Shown piece after piece: positions 44,060-54,400 of a stretch of 64,000 nt of DNA (positions are counted from its first letter, which is position 1; every line of letters begins with the position of its first letter). The translations under genes and the position numbers were made by a program. The notes below the pieces were generated by a model, which did not search any database, was not told where the DNA came from, and was given only the letters and a program-made list of their open reading frames with translations. The DNA is from UBA8524 sp964215915 (lineage in GTDB: Bacteria > Bacteroidota > Bacteroidia > UBA8524): contig CAXPEB010000086.1 of the NCBI GenBank assembly GCA_964215915.1, forward strand, positions 1-64,000, read 5' to 3'.

Positions 44060-44596
44060 CTATTCTTCTCCATATAGTCGTTTATACCTGAGCCACATGG
44101 GTTCCAGGTCGTAGACCGGTTTGGCGATCATTTCGATACGGCGGCTGTTATCATCCAGCCTGCTGCGCATTTGGGCATACCGGTCCTTAAATTCATCCCG
44201 GCTAAGTTTCTTGCCATCGGTTTGGGCTTTAAACTCCTCCCAGTCTTCCATAAGCAGCCTGTTGGAGCTTTGGTAGATCAGGTAACGGTCCAGGTAAAAA
44301 TCATAGGCTGTGAGCATGCCCCGGAAATCGCCTTCCATCCTTGCGGCCACGTCTATGGCCGTATCTTTCAGGAGAGGAATCCACCGGTTTCGGATAACTT
44401 CTTTTCGGCGGACCAACTCCTGTTCATCAATGTTCAATGCTTTTTCATTTCCTTTGATGCCGAAATACAAGGTGTCAAGGTAGGTAATCTCTGCCGGTGT
44501 TGGCTCCTCCCGGCAAGCGCTCTGGCTGAGCCAGGACAGGAGCAAAAAAAGCAGGATTACGCTGGGTACAAGCCGCTTTATTCTAAATTTGTCCAT
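44060..44596 (-). CDS. Hypothetical lipoprotein
   Basis: This protein starts at ATG 44596 with a lipoprotein signal (VILLFLLLSWLSQSACREE) and has 178 residues. The mature part is almost entirely helical and charged (EQELVRRKEVIRNRWIPLLK; KLSRDEFKDRYAQMRSRLDD). I recognise no family. It is divergent from chrA with start codons five bases apart and probably co-transcribed with the cyclophilin gene downstream. Confidence 0.75.
   Translation of the reverse strand: MDKFRIKRLVPSVILLFLLLSWLSQSACREEPTPAEITYLDTLYFGIKGNEKALNIDEQELVRRKEVIRNRWIPLLKDTAIDVAARMEGDFRGMLTAYDFYLDRYLIYQSSNRLLMEDWEEFKAQTDGKKLSRDEFKDRYAQMRSRLDDNSRRIEMIAKPVYDLEPMWLRYKRLYGEE
44584..44591 (+). promoter_or_regulatory. Candidate -7 element of chrA
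   Basis: TAAATTTG on the plus strand, inside the start of the divergent lipoprotein gene, ends 10 bases upstream of the chrA GTG (44602). No -33 TTG at the right distance. Supports the GTG as the translation start. Confidence 0.4.
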
Positions 44597-44601
44597 TCCC
44601 T

Positions 44602-45804
44602 GTGAAACCGTCTCCATCGTATTCTGTCTCGCAAATTAAGCGCTTCATTTACCTGAAGGAAATCTTTTTCATTTCCATCACCGGATTCGGTGGCCCCGGG
44701 GCACACCTCAACGCCATCATCAAACACTTGGTAAAAAAGCGCCAATACCTGACCAAAGCCGAGTTATTGGAACTACACAGCTTCTGCCAGATGCTTCCGG
44801 GCCCCACCTCTACTCAGATGATCACCAGCCTTGGTTTTCAAATAGGCGGCCCTCTTCTGGCTCTTGCGGCATTGATCATCTGGATCCTTCCCGCATTTAT
44901 CCTGATGACCACCTTCGTGGTGCTTTGGAACTTTTTCGATTCCCGCAATGTTTCGCTGGATTTCCTGAGTTATATCCATCCCATGGCGGTGGCTTTCATT
45001 GCCGCGGCTGCGATCAAGGTGTTCCTGATGATCAAAAGGAAGCCGCTTTACGTCGGACTTTACGGAATGGGCACGGCAGGCGCCATCCTCTTCCCGTCGC
45101 CCTGGGTGTTTCCCATACTCCTCACTATTGGGGGATTGATTTCCCATCGGGCCAGCCGGAATGAGTATCCGGCCTACCGGGCGAAGATCAAACCCAACTG
45201 GATCATCTTTGTAGTATTTATCAGCATCCTGGTGATTTCTGCCGTTATCGGTAACATTACCCGGAACAAACCCGTCCTGCTATTCGAGAACTCCTACCAA
45301 TACGGCAGCATTGTGTTCGGGGGAGGGAATGTACTGATCCCCATGATGTACAAGCAGTACGTAACATTTAAGATGTACCTGAATGACCAGGATTTCCTTC
45401 TCGGAGTCGGGTTACAGCAGGCCATCCCGGGACCGGTTTTCAGCATTTCCACCTATGCCAACGGACAGGCAATGGCTGATTGGGGCATACCCGGACAATT
45501 ACTTGGTTGTGTAATCGGTACAGTAGGTATCTTTACCCCCGGAATTCTCATGATCTTTTTCCTTTACCCCATTTGGGATGAAATGAAAAAGATGCCCCTG
45601 GTAAGGAAGGCCATTGATGGCATTACGGCTGTTTCTGCCGGACTGGTTCTGGCTGCAGCCTGTTTACTATTCCAGGGTATTGAGTATGAATGGATGAATC
45701 TGATGGTATTTCTGGTGACGCTGGGACTTGTTCTGTTCACCCGAATACCTTCGCCCCTGATCGTGGCCGGCACCGTGATTTTGGGTTTGCTTATGCCGGC
45801 TTAG
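44602..45804 (+). CDS. chrA: ChrA-family chromate transporter, two-domain form
   Basis: The 400-residue inner-membrane protein has two homologous halves. The first carries GFGGPGAHLNAI and QMLPGPTSTQM; the second carries SIVFGGGNVLIPMM and QQAIPGPVFSISTYANGQA. About ten to twelve membrane segments are visible. The family exports chromate or takes up related anions; the true substrate of such chromosomal copies is often unknown. The start is GTG at 44602, supported by the -7 element just upstream. Confidence 0.88.
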   Translation: MKPSPSYSVSQIKRFIYLKEIFFISITGFGGPGAHLNAIIKHLVKKRQYLTKAELLELHSFCQMLPGPTSTQMITSLGFQIGGPLLALAALIIWILPAFILMTTFVVLWNFFDSRNVSLDFLSYIHPMAVAFIAAAAIKVFLMIKRKPLYVGLYGMGTAGAILFPSPWVFPILLTIGGLISHRASRNEYPAYRAKIKPNWIIFVVFISILVISAVIGNITRNKPVLLFENSYQYGSIVFGGGNVLIPMMYKQYVTFKMYLNDQDFLLGVGLQQAIPGPVFSISTYANGQAMADWGIPGQLLGCVIGTVGIFTPGILMIFFLYPIWDEMKKMPLVRKAIDGITAVSAGLVLAAACLLFQGIEYEWMNLMVFLVTLGLVLFTRIPSPLIVAGTVILGLLMPA

Positions 45805-45823
45805 CATATTTTTTGATAACTTT

Positions 45824-46480
45824 ATGACAATGAAATTTCGAGCCATTCTCTTGCTTTCTGCCCTGATCCTTTCTCCAGTATTCTCCGAACAATGCCAGGC
45901 GCAAGACAGCACGGAACTCCGGAATGAGCTAATCCAGTTTACGGGGTTATTGATTACCCCTGACAGTCTTCAGGCTGTTAACGACGTAAATATCCGTATT
46001 GCCGGCACCATGCAGGGAACGATCTCCAATGACCAGGGATACTTTGCCATAGTAGCCAAACGTTTGGATACGCTGGTCTTCACGGCCGTGGGATACCGTA
46101 CCGTGCGGTATGTGGTTCCTTTTGAACTGACCGGGCAGAAGTATACGATGATCCAGCCTATGAGCCAGGATACCCTGTTCCTGCCGGAAGCCATTGTCAA
46201 GCCCTATATCAGCCGCGAACTGTTTCAGCATTATTTCGTAACCATGGAGGTTCCGGAAGGAGAAGTACCCCTGGAAAACATGGATCCGGAGACACTTAGG
46301 CAAATGGCATTTGCCATGGAAATGGACGGCTCCGAAAATGCCAAGTATTACCTGCGCCAGGAATCGGGCAAATACTATTACACCGGCCAAATGGTTCCGA
46401 TCAACCTGATGAATCCCTTTGCCTGGGCCCAATTTATCAAAGCCTGGAAAGACGGGAAGCTGAAAATTCAGCGGGACTAG
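45824..46480 (+). CDS. Exported protein with carboxypeptidase-regulatory-like domain
   Basis: This is a 218-residue protein with a signal peptide (MKFRAILLLSALILSPVFSEQCQA). A single beta-sandwich domain follows (FTGLLITPDSLQAVNDVNIR; GTISNDQGYFAIVAKRLDTL), of the CarboxypepD_reg type found in many Bacteroidota envelope proteins, with a charged C-terminal part (EVPEGEVPLENMDPETLRQM). It is 19 bases downstream of chrA and overlaps the convergent gene at 46477 by four bases. Function unknown, probably periplasmic. Confidence 0.78.
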   Translation: MTMKFRAILLLSALILSPVFSEQCQAQDSTELRNELIQFTGLLITPDSLQAVNDVNIRIAGTMQGTISNDQGYFAIVAKRLDTLVFTAVGYRTVRYVVPFELTGQKYTMIQPMSQDTLFLPEAIVKPYISRELFQHYFVTMEVPEGEVPLENMDPETLRQMAFAMEMDGSENAKYYLRQESGKYYYTGQMVPINLMNPFAWAQFIKAWKDGKLKIQRD

Positions 46481-46953
46481 CTGGTTTCTCCTTCAGCGGA
46501 TCTTTCCCGCATCAAACGGTATAATTCCCCCCGTTCCGGGGTTTCAATCACTTCCAGAATACGAAGGATTCGGTTTGCCAGATCATGCGCTATTTGCTCC
46601 CGGCTTCTCCATCCTTGCCTCCTTAAACGGATCATATTCAAAACCACAGCTAAGATCAATGTCCCGGCAATCCAGATCAGATCGAAATAAGTGACGAAAA
46701 GACCGTGGGTACGCTTCGATGGAAAGTACAGGATAGCGCTGAGCACCTCATCATCCATCGCTTTCAAATCAAGCGCTTCCTCCATCAAAAATGGGATTCT
46801 GTTTTCTTTTCCATATAGGAACAGGGCCTCCATGGTTTTGTCATAGAACTCACGGAAATGGGTATAGCTGTCAAAACCCAGCTTTTCCCTGCATACGCGA
46901 ATAATCGAACGAAGCGCCAGAATAAGATCCTCCCGGGTATAGTCTTCCTGCAT
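46477..46953 (-). CDS. Hypothetical protein with one membrane segment
   Basis: The 158-residue product has a helical cytoplasmic-type N-terminal half (YTREDLILALRSIIRVCREK). One membrane segment follows (LFVTYFDLIWIAGTLILAVV, about residues 84-104), then a basic, helical C-terminus (RSREQIAHDLANRILRILEV). I recognise no family. The tails of this gene and the plus-strand gene overlap by four bases. Confidence 0.6.
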   Translation of the reverse strand: MQEDYTREDLILALRSIIRVCREKLGFDSYTHFREFYDKTMEALFLYGKENRIPFLMEEALDLKAMDDEVLSAILYFPSKRTHGLFVTYFDLIWIAGTLILAVVLNMIRLRRQGWRSREQIAHDLANRILRILEVIETPERGELYRLMRERSAEGETS

Positions 46954-47255
46954 GGCTGTCTACTCACAACATAAACACACGATTCAGTCCCTCTATAGCA
47001 TCCTTTAGGGAACCATTCAGGTGGCTGTTATGAAAATGGAAGTTACGTACGAAAAACCGGTAATACACTTCCGAACAAGGATAACAGTTGAGCAGACAGA
47101 AATACCTTCGGTAACACACTTCACAGGCGGACGGCCTAAGGGCGAAAAACCCTTCACTTTTGCCAATAATAAAAAATGATCCATTACGAAAGCAATCTAA
47201 CGCCTTCCATAAAGACACAACCGCCAGAACGCGGTTGCGAACTTGACTTCCCCTA
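46954..47255. other. 302-base stretch without a confident gene
   Basis: The stretch lies between the hypothetical membrane protein and the FtsB-like gene. It holds two overlapping small frames on opposite strands (a 49-codon plus-strand frame at 47030-47179 and an 84-codon minus-strand frame at 46964-47218). I find no consensus promoter and no clear terminator. Confidence 0.5.
47030..47179 (+). CDS. Possible small protein of 49 residues
   Basis: The frame from ATG 47030 encodes MKMEVTYEKPVIHFRTRITV and ends FTFANNKK before TGA. The alternating hydrophobic and charged residues look like a beta-strand-forming basic peptide, and the composition is more protein-like than the cysteine-rich minus-strand frame. 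I recognise no family, and no promoter is seen, so it could be chance. Confidence 0.25.
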   Translation: MKMEVTYEKPVIHFRTRITVEQTEIPSVTHFTGGRPKGEKPFTFANNKK

Positions 47256-47540
47256 TTATTCCTCCGGAACGATCACAAAAATGTCCTCATTGTCTTTTTT
47301 CATGAGGTATTTTTCACGGGCGAATTTTTCCAGGCTCTCCTGGTTGGTAAACAGCTCATCGTATTCCTGCTGCGCTTTTTCCATTTCCCGGATATAGTAT
47401 TCTTTTTCCGCTTTCAGGTTGTTCAGCTGACGACGCAACTTGAACTGTTCGATCATGTTATTCTGATCGAAAAACAGCATCCATAAGGCAAATACGCCCA
47501 GTGTGATGGCATAGCGGTATCGGATGAGTTTCCGGATCAT
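47256..47540 (-). CDS. FtsB/DivIC-like septum formation initiator
   Basis: The 94-residue protein has a single N-terminal membrane helix (YAITLGVFALWMLFFDQNNM) followed by a coiled coil (LRRQLNNLKAEKEYYIREME) and the family end segment LEKFAREKYLMKKDNEDIFV. FtsB/DivIC proteins form a division subcomplex with FtsL and FtsQ/DivIB that activates septal wall synthesis. The length is normal. It is a monocistronic gene here, with a -7 element only seven bases from its ATG. Confidence 0.88.
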   Translation of the reverse strand: MIRKLIRYRYAITLGVFALWMLFFDQNNMIEQFKLRRQLNNLKAEKEYYIREMEKAQQEYDELFTNQESLEKFAREKYLMKKDNEDIFVIVPEE

Positions 47541-47547
47541 ACCCAGA

Positions 47548-47555
47548 CAAAAATA
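47548..47555 (-). promoter_or_regulatory. Candidate -7 element of the FtsB/DivIC-like gene
   Basis: TATTTTTG on the minus strand matches TAnnTTTG and ends seven bases upstream of the ATG at 47540, implying a leader of zero to two bases. No TTG at the -33 distance. Confidence 0.4.
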
Positions 47556-47597
47556 GAAGAAAGGAAGGGCTTATCCGTTTTGAAGCTCCCCTACTTT

Positions 47598-50500
47598 TCA
47601 ACGGATAAGGGTAAGGGTTCCGGTATATTGTACAGCATCCGTATACAGGAATTTGTATTCGAAGATGACGTAATAGACGCCCGCCGGTGCCAGCGACCCA
47701 TCTCCCAGGGTGCCGTCCCAGTTCACACCGTCATTGCCGGTACCATCCTGCTCCGACTGAAATACCAACTGACCGAAACGGTTGTAGATCCGTAACCCGT
47801 ATTCCGACTCCCCTTCGATATCAATATCGAAAGCATCGTTATAGCCGGGACTATTACTATTCCCCGGAGTAAATACATTGGGGATGAATATCCGGGTTTC
47901 GTAAGTCAGTTCCACGTCTTTGCAGATAGTATCCACACAACCGTATGCATTGCTTGCGATAAGGCAGATCGTAAAGAACCCGGTTTCCGGATGGTAAAGG
48001 TGAGACGGCTCAAACAAGGTTGACCGGTTGCGGTTACCGGATGAAGGCTGGCCGAAATCCCAATTGTAGCGGCTTGCTCCGGTCGACAGGTTATCAAAGA
48101 ACTTCTCCAATGGGGTGCTCTTCGGATCGAAATCAAAATCGGCAAAGAGATCCACCACATAAATGGGTTTCCGAACACTGTCATAACAGCCCCTTTCCTG
48201 CGGTCCAGGCGTATACAGCGGCTTATAATCGATCCAGAACAAACCCGTATCCGGATAACTCATCAGCTGGACTTTGCTTGTGCCACTGATGCTGTCATGT
48301 AATTCCGGGAACCATCGGTACCAGGTGTACCTCGGGTCACTATTGTCCACCAGCGCAAAGGGTTTGTCCCGACAGACTGTGTCCGGCATATTGAAATCGG
48401 CTTCCGGAATGGGCAAAACCACCACCTTTCGGGCGATCTGTCCGGGTAGCGTCGTATCCGGATAAGTCACCGCACAATACTGGTTATTGAGGGTTGCCGG
48501 ATTAAAGACGGAATCGGCCCCATAGAGTTGTATGTAGTATGTCCCAGGCTTATCGTACACATAACGAACATCGGAGTCGTGCACCGTTGGCAGGGTGGTA
48601 TTGGCCGAATCGCCAAAATACCAGATCCAGTTCCTGACCTTGGAAGAGGTGTTCTTAAAGACGACCTCGAAAGGTTCGCAACCGATGGAATCCGTTACAA
48701 AATCAAAGGACGGAAGCGGGCCATTGACATTCACCTTTTTATAGACCGTATCAAAACAGTCGCGGTTGGTATGGATTACCAGCATCACCGTAAACTCCCC
48801 GAACGAAGAGTAGTAATGGAAGGGGTTCTGCAGATAGCTTGGCGTGGTACCATCTCCAAAATCCCAGTACCACCAGTCAATACCTTCCATCACACTGGAA
48901 TCCAGCAATAATGAAGAATCAAAAAACTGCACAATTTCCGAACAAAGGATATCATTCTTCCCCCTAATGCCCGCGAGGGTTCCTCCTATGTCCAGAAATG
49001 CCGTATTGGTATCATAACAACCCGAACTATCCTTGGTGATCAGTGTGATGTAATAGTCTCCGGTATCATTAAAGCACTTCACCGGATGGGTGACGGTATC
49101 TCCGGTGCCATCTCCGAAATCCCACCACAACTTCTCCAGCCCCTGAATCGAGCGACCGGGAAAATGCCAGTACAAACTTGAGTCCCCGAAATAGCGTGTG
49201 GAATCATAAAACGTGAGGCATTCATTCAGGCAGGGGTCGGTATCAAACTCAAAGCGGTTTTTATGACCAACCGTAATGTATCGCTGACTTGAATTGGAAC
49301 AGCCTCGTTTATTGATAAATATCAGTTCGGGAAAGTACTCCCCGTTTTTAGTATAGACATGCTGAAAAGTGGAGTTCGGGAATGACCCTGTATCCAGGTG
49401 AATACTGTCCATCTGTCCGTCGCCCCAGTCCCAGATCATCATCACCAGGTTACTGTCCGCGGTATCCTGGATAGTAAAGGTTACGTCCAGAGGAGCACAA
49501 CCGTGCTTGGAATCAATGGTATAATCGGGTGTCGGTTCGGGGATGATATGGATGAAGTGGTGGTACCAGATCGTATCCCGGCAAACCGGCCCGCTGGTAA
49601 CCCCCGGACAATTACTTGAGTCCGTCGGGCCCGTTTCCAGAATCAGTCCCACCGTCACATACCCGTTCGGATTACTCAGACTCAGGTAATTGTAGGAAGC
49701 CAGGTTTTTGATGAACTTTTTACTGGCCGCCGAATCGGGGTTTATCTGGTACTGATAACAGTTACCCGTCACAGAGAAGTTAAACGCCCGAACGATGGGA
49801 AGCCCGGTACAGGCCTGCATATTCTGGTAGGTAAACTTGATCGTTTCCTTTTTCGGAGGACCTACCTGCACCCCCACTTGCGTGGAATCGATACAACCCG
49901 TGACGGTATCATGAAGATACAGCTTTGCCACATAACACGTATCCACCGTATACAGGTGAATGGGATTCTCGTCCCGTGAATAGCGGCAATTCATACCTAC
50001 ATTCACATTATTCTTCGTATCCGTCGTGCAGGCCGCACAGTATTTATCGCCCAGGTCCCAGATACGTTTCACACCTATACTATTCCGGTAGTCGCTTTGA
50101 TCACAGAAATAGGTACTGTCTCCGGCAACACAGATCGATTTATTACGAGCTGTTGCCTGCGCTTTTGGCCCGCGCACCAGTACCGAGTCAAAAGCAAATG
50201 TGGAAATACAGTTACCGCGGTGAACGGTTACGGAGATGTATTTTTTACCGATGTCCAGTCCTGTCGTGGAATATTTTTTACCGGTGCCCAGTGGACGGGA
50301 GATAAAGTCGTTGGTGTCCCGAACATACCAGAAATACTGGTCTTTTGCCGGTCCGCGGTCTTCAAATTCAAACAAGGACCCCTGGCAGTCTTCGTACTTA
50401 TTCTTCCATACATCAAAAATGATAGGATTCAAGTTGATGAGGTTATTCTGCCGGAATGTGTCGGCACAGCCGGTTTTGGAACGGATGATCAGTGTCGGCG

Positions 50501-51266
50501 AAAAACTGCCTGAATCCCGGTATTCATGGCAGACCTGTTTCCAGGTTGTCGAATCAATCACACCATCGCCGAAATCCCAGTACCATCCGGACATGTCCGT
50601 AGAATCGGCATTGGTCAAATTGAAAAAGCAGATGGCTGCCGTATCGCAGTTCCCAAACAGCTGATACCCATACAAAGCCCTGGCATCGCGGATTACCGTC
50701 ACATCCCGGGTGCTTCTGGCAATACACCCCTTATCATCCGTCACCTCTACCACTATGGAATAGATATTATCCGAATTATAGGTATGACAGACCTGTTTTT
50801 TCCCTCCGGGGTTAAACTCAATATCCGCATATCCATCCCCGAAAAGCACTACCCGTTTTACAATGGAAGAGCCGGGTGTTCCGGCTGTTGAATTATCATT
50901 GATACATACCCGGTTACGACTGAGGCAATAGCTGTTGTTAGGATCGGTAACAAAATCCGATTTGGGTAATGGATAGGCATTGATAACCTTAGTGGCCGTG
51001 CAGGATCCGCCTCCACTGTAATTTACGATCACCCGGATTGTTTTCTGTCCCGGTGAGGAATACGAAACAAAGGGAGAAGCAAGGCCGGATGACTTGCCGT
51101 CGCCAAGGTCCCAGCTGTAGGAGCTGACGGATCCTGTAGTTTGTACCTGGAAGGTAATGAAGTCATTCAGGCACACGACGGTATCGGAAAGAATGGTACA
51201 GGGCTGACCAAAAGAAAACAGGGTCAGAAAGAGTAAAACGACAGTACTTCCGATTTTTCGGTCCAA
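47598..51266 (-). CDS. Large PKD-repeat surface protein with gliding-type (type B) T9SS domain, TTG start
   Basis: The 1,222-residue product has a signal peptide (TVVLLFLTLFSFGQ). About nine PKD-like domains follow, recognisable by WDLGDGKSSG, WYWDFGDGVIDS, WDWGDGQMDS, WWDFGDGTGD, YWDFGDGTTP and NWDFGQPSSG. The C-terminus (FIPNVFTPGNSNSPGYNDAF; GLRIYNRFGQLVFQS; GVYYVIFEY) is the gliding motility-associated type B sorting domain of T9SS cargo. Paired cysteines occur between PKD units. It is probably a surface adhesin or SprB-like protein. The only start before an in-frame stop is TTG at 51266. Confidence 0.9.
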   Translation of the reverse strand: MDRKIGSTVVLLFLTLFSFGQPCTILSDTVVCLNDFITFQVQTTGSVSSYSWDLGDGKSSGLASPFVSYSSPGQKTIRVIVNYSGGGSCTATKVINAYPLPKSDFVTDPNNSYCLSRNRVCINDNSTAGTPGSSIVKRVVLFGDGYADIEFNPGGKKQVCHTYNSDNIYSIVVEVTDDKGCIARSTRDVTVIRDARALYGYQLFGNCDTAAICFFNLTNADSTDMSGWYWDFGDGVIDSTTWKQVCHEYRDSGSFSPTLIIRSKTGCADTFRQNNLINLNPIIFDVWKNKYEDCQGSLFEFEDRGPAKDQYFWYVRDTNDFISRPLGTGKKYSTTGLDIGKKYISVTVHRGNCISTFAFDSVLVRGPKAQATARNKSICVAGDSTYFCDQSDYRNSIGVKRIWDLGDKYCAACTTDTKNNVNVGMNCRYSRDENPIHLYTVDTCYVAKLYLHDTVTGCIDSTQVGVQVGPPKKETIKFTYQNMQACTGLPIVRAFNFSVTGNCYQYQINPDSAASKKFIKNLASYNYLSLSNPNGYVTVGLILETGPTDSSNCPGVTSGPVCRDTIWYHHFIHIIPEPTPDYTIDSKHGCAPLDVTFTIQDTADSNLVMMIWDWGDGQMDSIHLDTGSFPNSTFQHVYTKNGEYFPELIFINKRGCSNSSQRYITVGHKNRFEFDTDPCLNECLTFYDSTRYFGDSSLYWHFPGRSIQGLEKLWWDFGDGTGDTVTHPVKCFNDTGDYYITLITKDSSGCYDTNTAFLDIGGTLAGIRGKNDILCSEIVQFFDSSLLLDSSVMEGIDWWYWDFGDGTTPSYLQNPFHYYSSFGEFTVMLVIHTNRDCFDTVYKKVNVNGPLPSFDFVTDSIGCEPFEVVFKNTSSKVRNWIWYFGDSANTTLPTVHDSDVRYVYDKPGTYYIQLYGADSVFNPATLNNQYCAVTYPDTTLPGQIARKVVVLPIPEADFNMPDTVCRDKPFALVDNSDPRYTWYRWFPELHDSISGTSKVQLMSYPDTGLFWIDYKPLYTPGPQERGCYDSVRKPIYVVDLFADFDFDPKSTPLEKFFDNLSTGASRYNWDFGQPSSGNRNRSTLFEPSHLYHPETGFFTICLIASNAYGCVDTICKDVELTYETRIFIPNVFTPGNSNSPGYNDAFDIDIEGESEYGLRIYNRFGQLVFQSEQDGTGNDGVNWDGTLGDGSLAPAGVYYVIFEYKFLYTDAVQYTGTLTLIR

Positions 51267-51346
51267 GGCGGGAATTTAGAGTATAGACAGGGTTTCGCCG
51301 AAAAACGTTGTCTTTTTTCCCAATTTTTTTGTCAATGCTCACTAAG

Positions 51347-51382
51347 AAAAAACAATGGCCGCCCCGGATTAGGGCGACCATT
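51347..51382 (-). terminator. Intrinsic terminator of the large TonB receptor gene
   Basis: Reading the minus strand, AATGGTCGCCC pairs with GGGCGGCCATT (51354-51364 and 51372-51382, one mismatch) across a seven-base loop, followed after one base by six T (51347-51352). It lies 20 bases after the stop codon of the gene at 51403. Confidence 0.8.
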
Positions 51383-51402
51383 TCCCGCAAGCCCTGAGCA
51401 GA

Positions 51403-54400
51403 TCAGAACGTAAGGAGCAGGCTAAGTCGGGTCCTGCGGGGTAATCCGTAATATCCAGGGTTTGCCAAAGCAGTATTGTACAGGTCGATAAAACTTTGTG
51501 CGTTGGTTGCTGAAGCGGTAGCAGCCTGGCCATTGGGAGAATTCAGGTAGCCATCTGTTTCCCCGCTACCGGAATACGAATGAACGGCCTGGATGTTTCT
51601 CACATTCAGGAAGTTTTCTACCCACAGGGTCATGGTAATCTGACCGTTGATGGGCTTTCCGTCGCGCACACCCCATACCACCGGGAACGCTCTGTAAAAA
51701 TTCAGGTTGTTGTTGAGTTGCCAGGGCATACGCGAACCGTTGGGAGTGCCGCTGATAGGGCTTCTGGAAGCAATTCCGTTCTGGGCATCGGGTGTTGCAA
51801 TCTGGTTGGCGGTATAAGGCTGACCGGAAAATGCAGCCATCAGCATACTCACACCGGCATTTTCCAGCACTCGGGCTCCTGCGATCACAGGTCCGGAATA
51901 CTCTTTTCCGTTACCGAAAACATACTGCAGATTGAGTTTGATAGAATGACGAACATCAAAATCCAGCGGGAACAGGTTACGCAGGTTAGGCTGACCTGCA
52001 CTTACCAGGGTTGCCTGTGAACCGGTACCGGAACCCGTACCTTCCGCAATCTGGAACTGGTAGCTGGCATCCAGGTACAAGTGGCCGCTTCTCAGGGAGT
52101 ATTCGGTACGTATCCCCTTAACGGTAGACATATCGATATTTCCATAAGAAAGGTAAGATACCGGGTAAGCCAGGTAGTAGCGAACCAACTGGATCATGTT
52201 CCGCTGTTCCCGGTAAGAAGCGGTGATGGAAAGAATGGAAGAGCGGCTCAGGCTCTGCTTGAAGCCCAGCTCATAATCCGTGGTAAGTTGTTGTTTCAGG
52301 TCAGGGTTATTCACTACCCGGGTGGAGTTGTAACGCATGAAATAATAGTCGTCTATGGGAGTGAAAATATTGCTCGGCCGCTGAGCCAGCACATCGTAAT
52401 AGGCAAAGAAGCTGGCGGTGCTGCTGATAGGAAAGTTCACCGAGAAGCGAGGCAGTACCACCATCTTGGCATCATAGTCACGGAAGGACGCGGCACTCAG
52501 CACCTCGTTTTGTCCATCCACCAGATAAGGCTGTATGGTTCCTGATTTGGTTTTTGTGGCAATCTGAGTCGGATCTGCTATGCGTAGCCCCTGTGCATTA
52601 AACCACTGGTTCCCGTCGCGATACCCAAGGATCTGTGATGGGTTTTTACTGTCATTTACATACACCTTGTAGCCATTGCCAACCCCATCCGGGTGTGACA
52701 CGGCATTCCCGTTGAGTTCCTTCACTTCTCCGGCGGTGCGGATGGGATACAGGCTGTATGGATCTTTCAGTACCGGAATATTGGCGTCAAAGCGTTCCAC
52801 ACGAACTCCGAAACGGATAATCATCTGACGCAACTCAATCATATCCTGCAGGTACATGGCTGCATAAATCGGGCGGTAAGCTCCTATACTGCGGTTTGCC
52901 GGATCATTGAGAAAATCCTCCACACTGTGGGTCTTGCGGTCTTTCCGTCCAAGGTAATCGTAACCGTAATAGCTTACATACTGGTTACTGCCCCCGGTGC
53001 CCAGCAGCTCATCAGCTGTAAAAAGATCCATGGAAAAGCGGGTCGGGTCCAGGGCATGGATATTCAGGTAGCTGTTTTCATCCACAGGGTTGCCGTAAAC
53101 ATCACGGTACCCTTGCTCCATCAGACGCTGCCTGATCCTTTTGGAAAACTCCGTTTGCTCATTGGTAAAAACCTGGCGGTAAGAAACGGTGTCGGAAAAG
53201 GTACCGTTCTGGTCATAATGAATCTGCGGGTTGGCGTAATCCAGTACCAATCCCTGGTTAGCACTTTGGTACATCATGTCCCATAGGTTAACGGCGTTAA
53301 CACTGTATGCACGGGAGATACGCTGCTCAAAATAGAAACCGAGTTTGACACTGTGGATGCCCTTGTTCACCTCCCCGTTCACATTCATACTGAACTGTTC
53401 AGTCTGGGAACGGCTGACACCTGAATTGATGGATGATCCAACCGTCAGCGCACCGATATTGTTCCACATGTTCGAATAGATCCCGATCGGACTCATGCCG
53501 TTCAACAATCCGCCACCGCTTCCGCTGATCTGATTGAAATTGCGCACCTGGTCTGTCTGCCGGAAATAGGCTTCGGTATAGTTGGCCAGCAGCGGGTTGG
53601 ATGTATTTCCACGGTCAAAACGGATCAGAGTATCCTGGAACCCTTCCAGTTCGTAGTAGTTTTTCACCCAAACCGTGTCCCCGTTCTGGATTATGGGTAT
53701 GGCCTTTCCCGACTGTCCTTCATTTCCATTGTATTGATAGCTCGGTGCCCGGTAGGCATCAAAACGACCGACATATCCGTATCGGAAATAGTCATCGCGA
53801 AGTTCGGGGTCCTCCACCCTGCTCCATACGCCCTGATACTGGAGGCTGATGGTGTATTTGAGCCTTTTCAGTTTTCTTCGGTTGATGGATGCCGTATCGA
53901 GAGTTGCCAGCAGGTTGTGTTCCATATTCAGGTAACTGGCTACAGCCCAGTTCGTCTGCACCGGATTTGCATTGGCATTAAGAAGTTCATTGCCCCAGGG
54001 TGCCAGTGTGTTATGCTGACGGTCTACGATAGCTGCCCCCTCAAAAGTCAGGTTGGTACGCGGCCGGTATTCCAGTTTACCCACCCACATAAGGTCACTG
54101 GAAGAAGCATTCTGTCTGGCCTTACGGCGTTCCAGGTCGCTCAGGGTCAGGAATTCTGCGGCAGGCACAAAACCGTTTCCGGTAACCGAAGGGCGAATGG
54201 GGTTTTCTTCCAGTTCCTTGAGTTTATCATCCTTTACCTTCCAAATACCTATGGCCGAAGGACTTGGGTCCGCCTGCCAGAATAGGTTGAAATTGCTGTG
54301 ATACCCAAGCACCATCCGCTTATAGCCCGCCTGTTTGTTTTCTTTCATGATGAGCGGACCACCGAAATTGAGGTCAAAACGGGTGTAGTGATATTTATCG

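Noticed and set aside
46964..47218. 84-codon minus-strand frame between two minus-strand genes
   Set aside because: It has a GTG start and is rich in cysteine, phenylalanine and tyrosine without a known pattern. It overlaps a more protein-like plus-strand frame, so I do not call it a gene.
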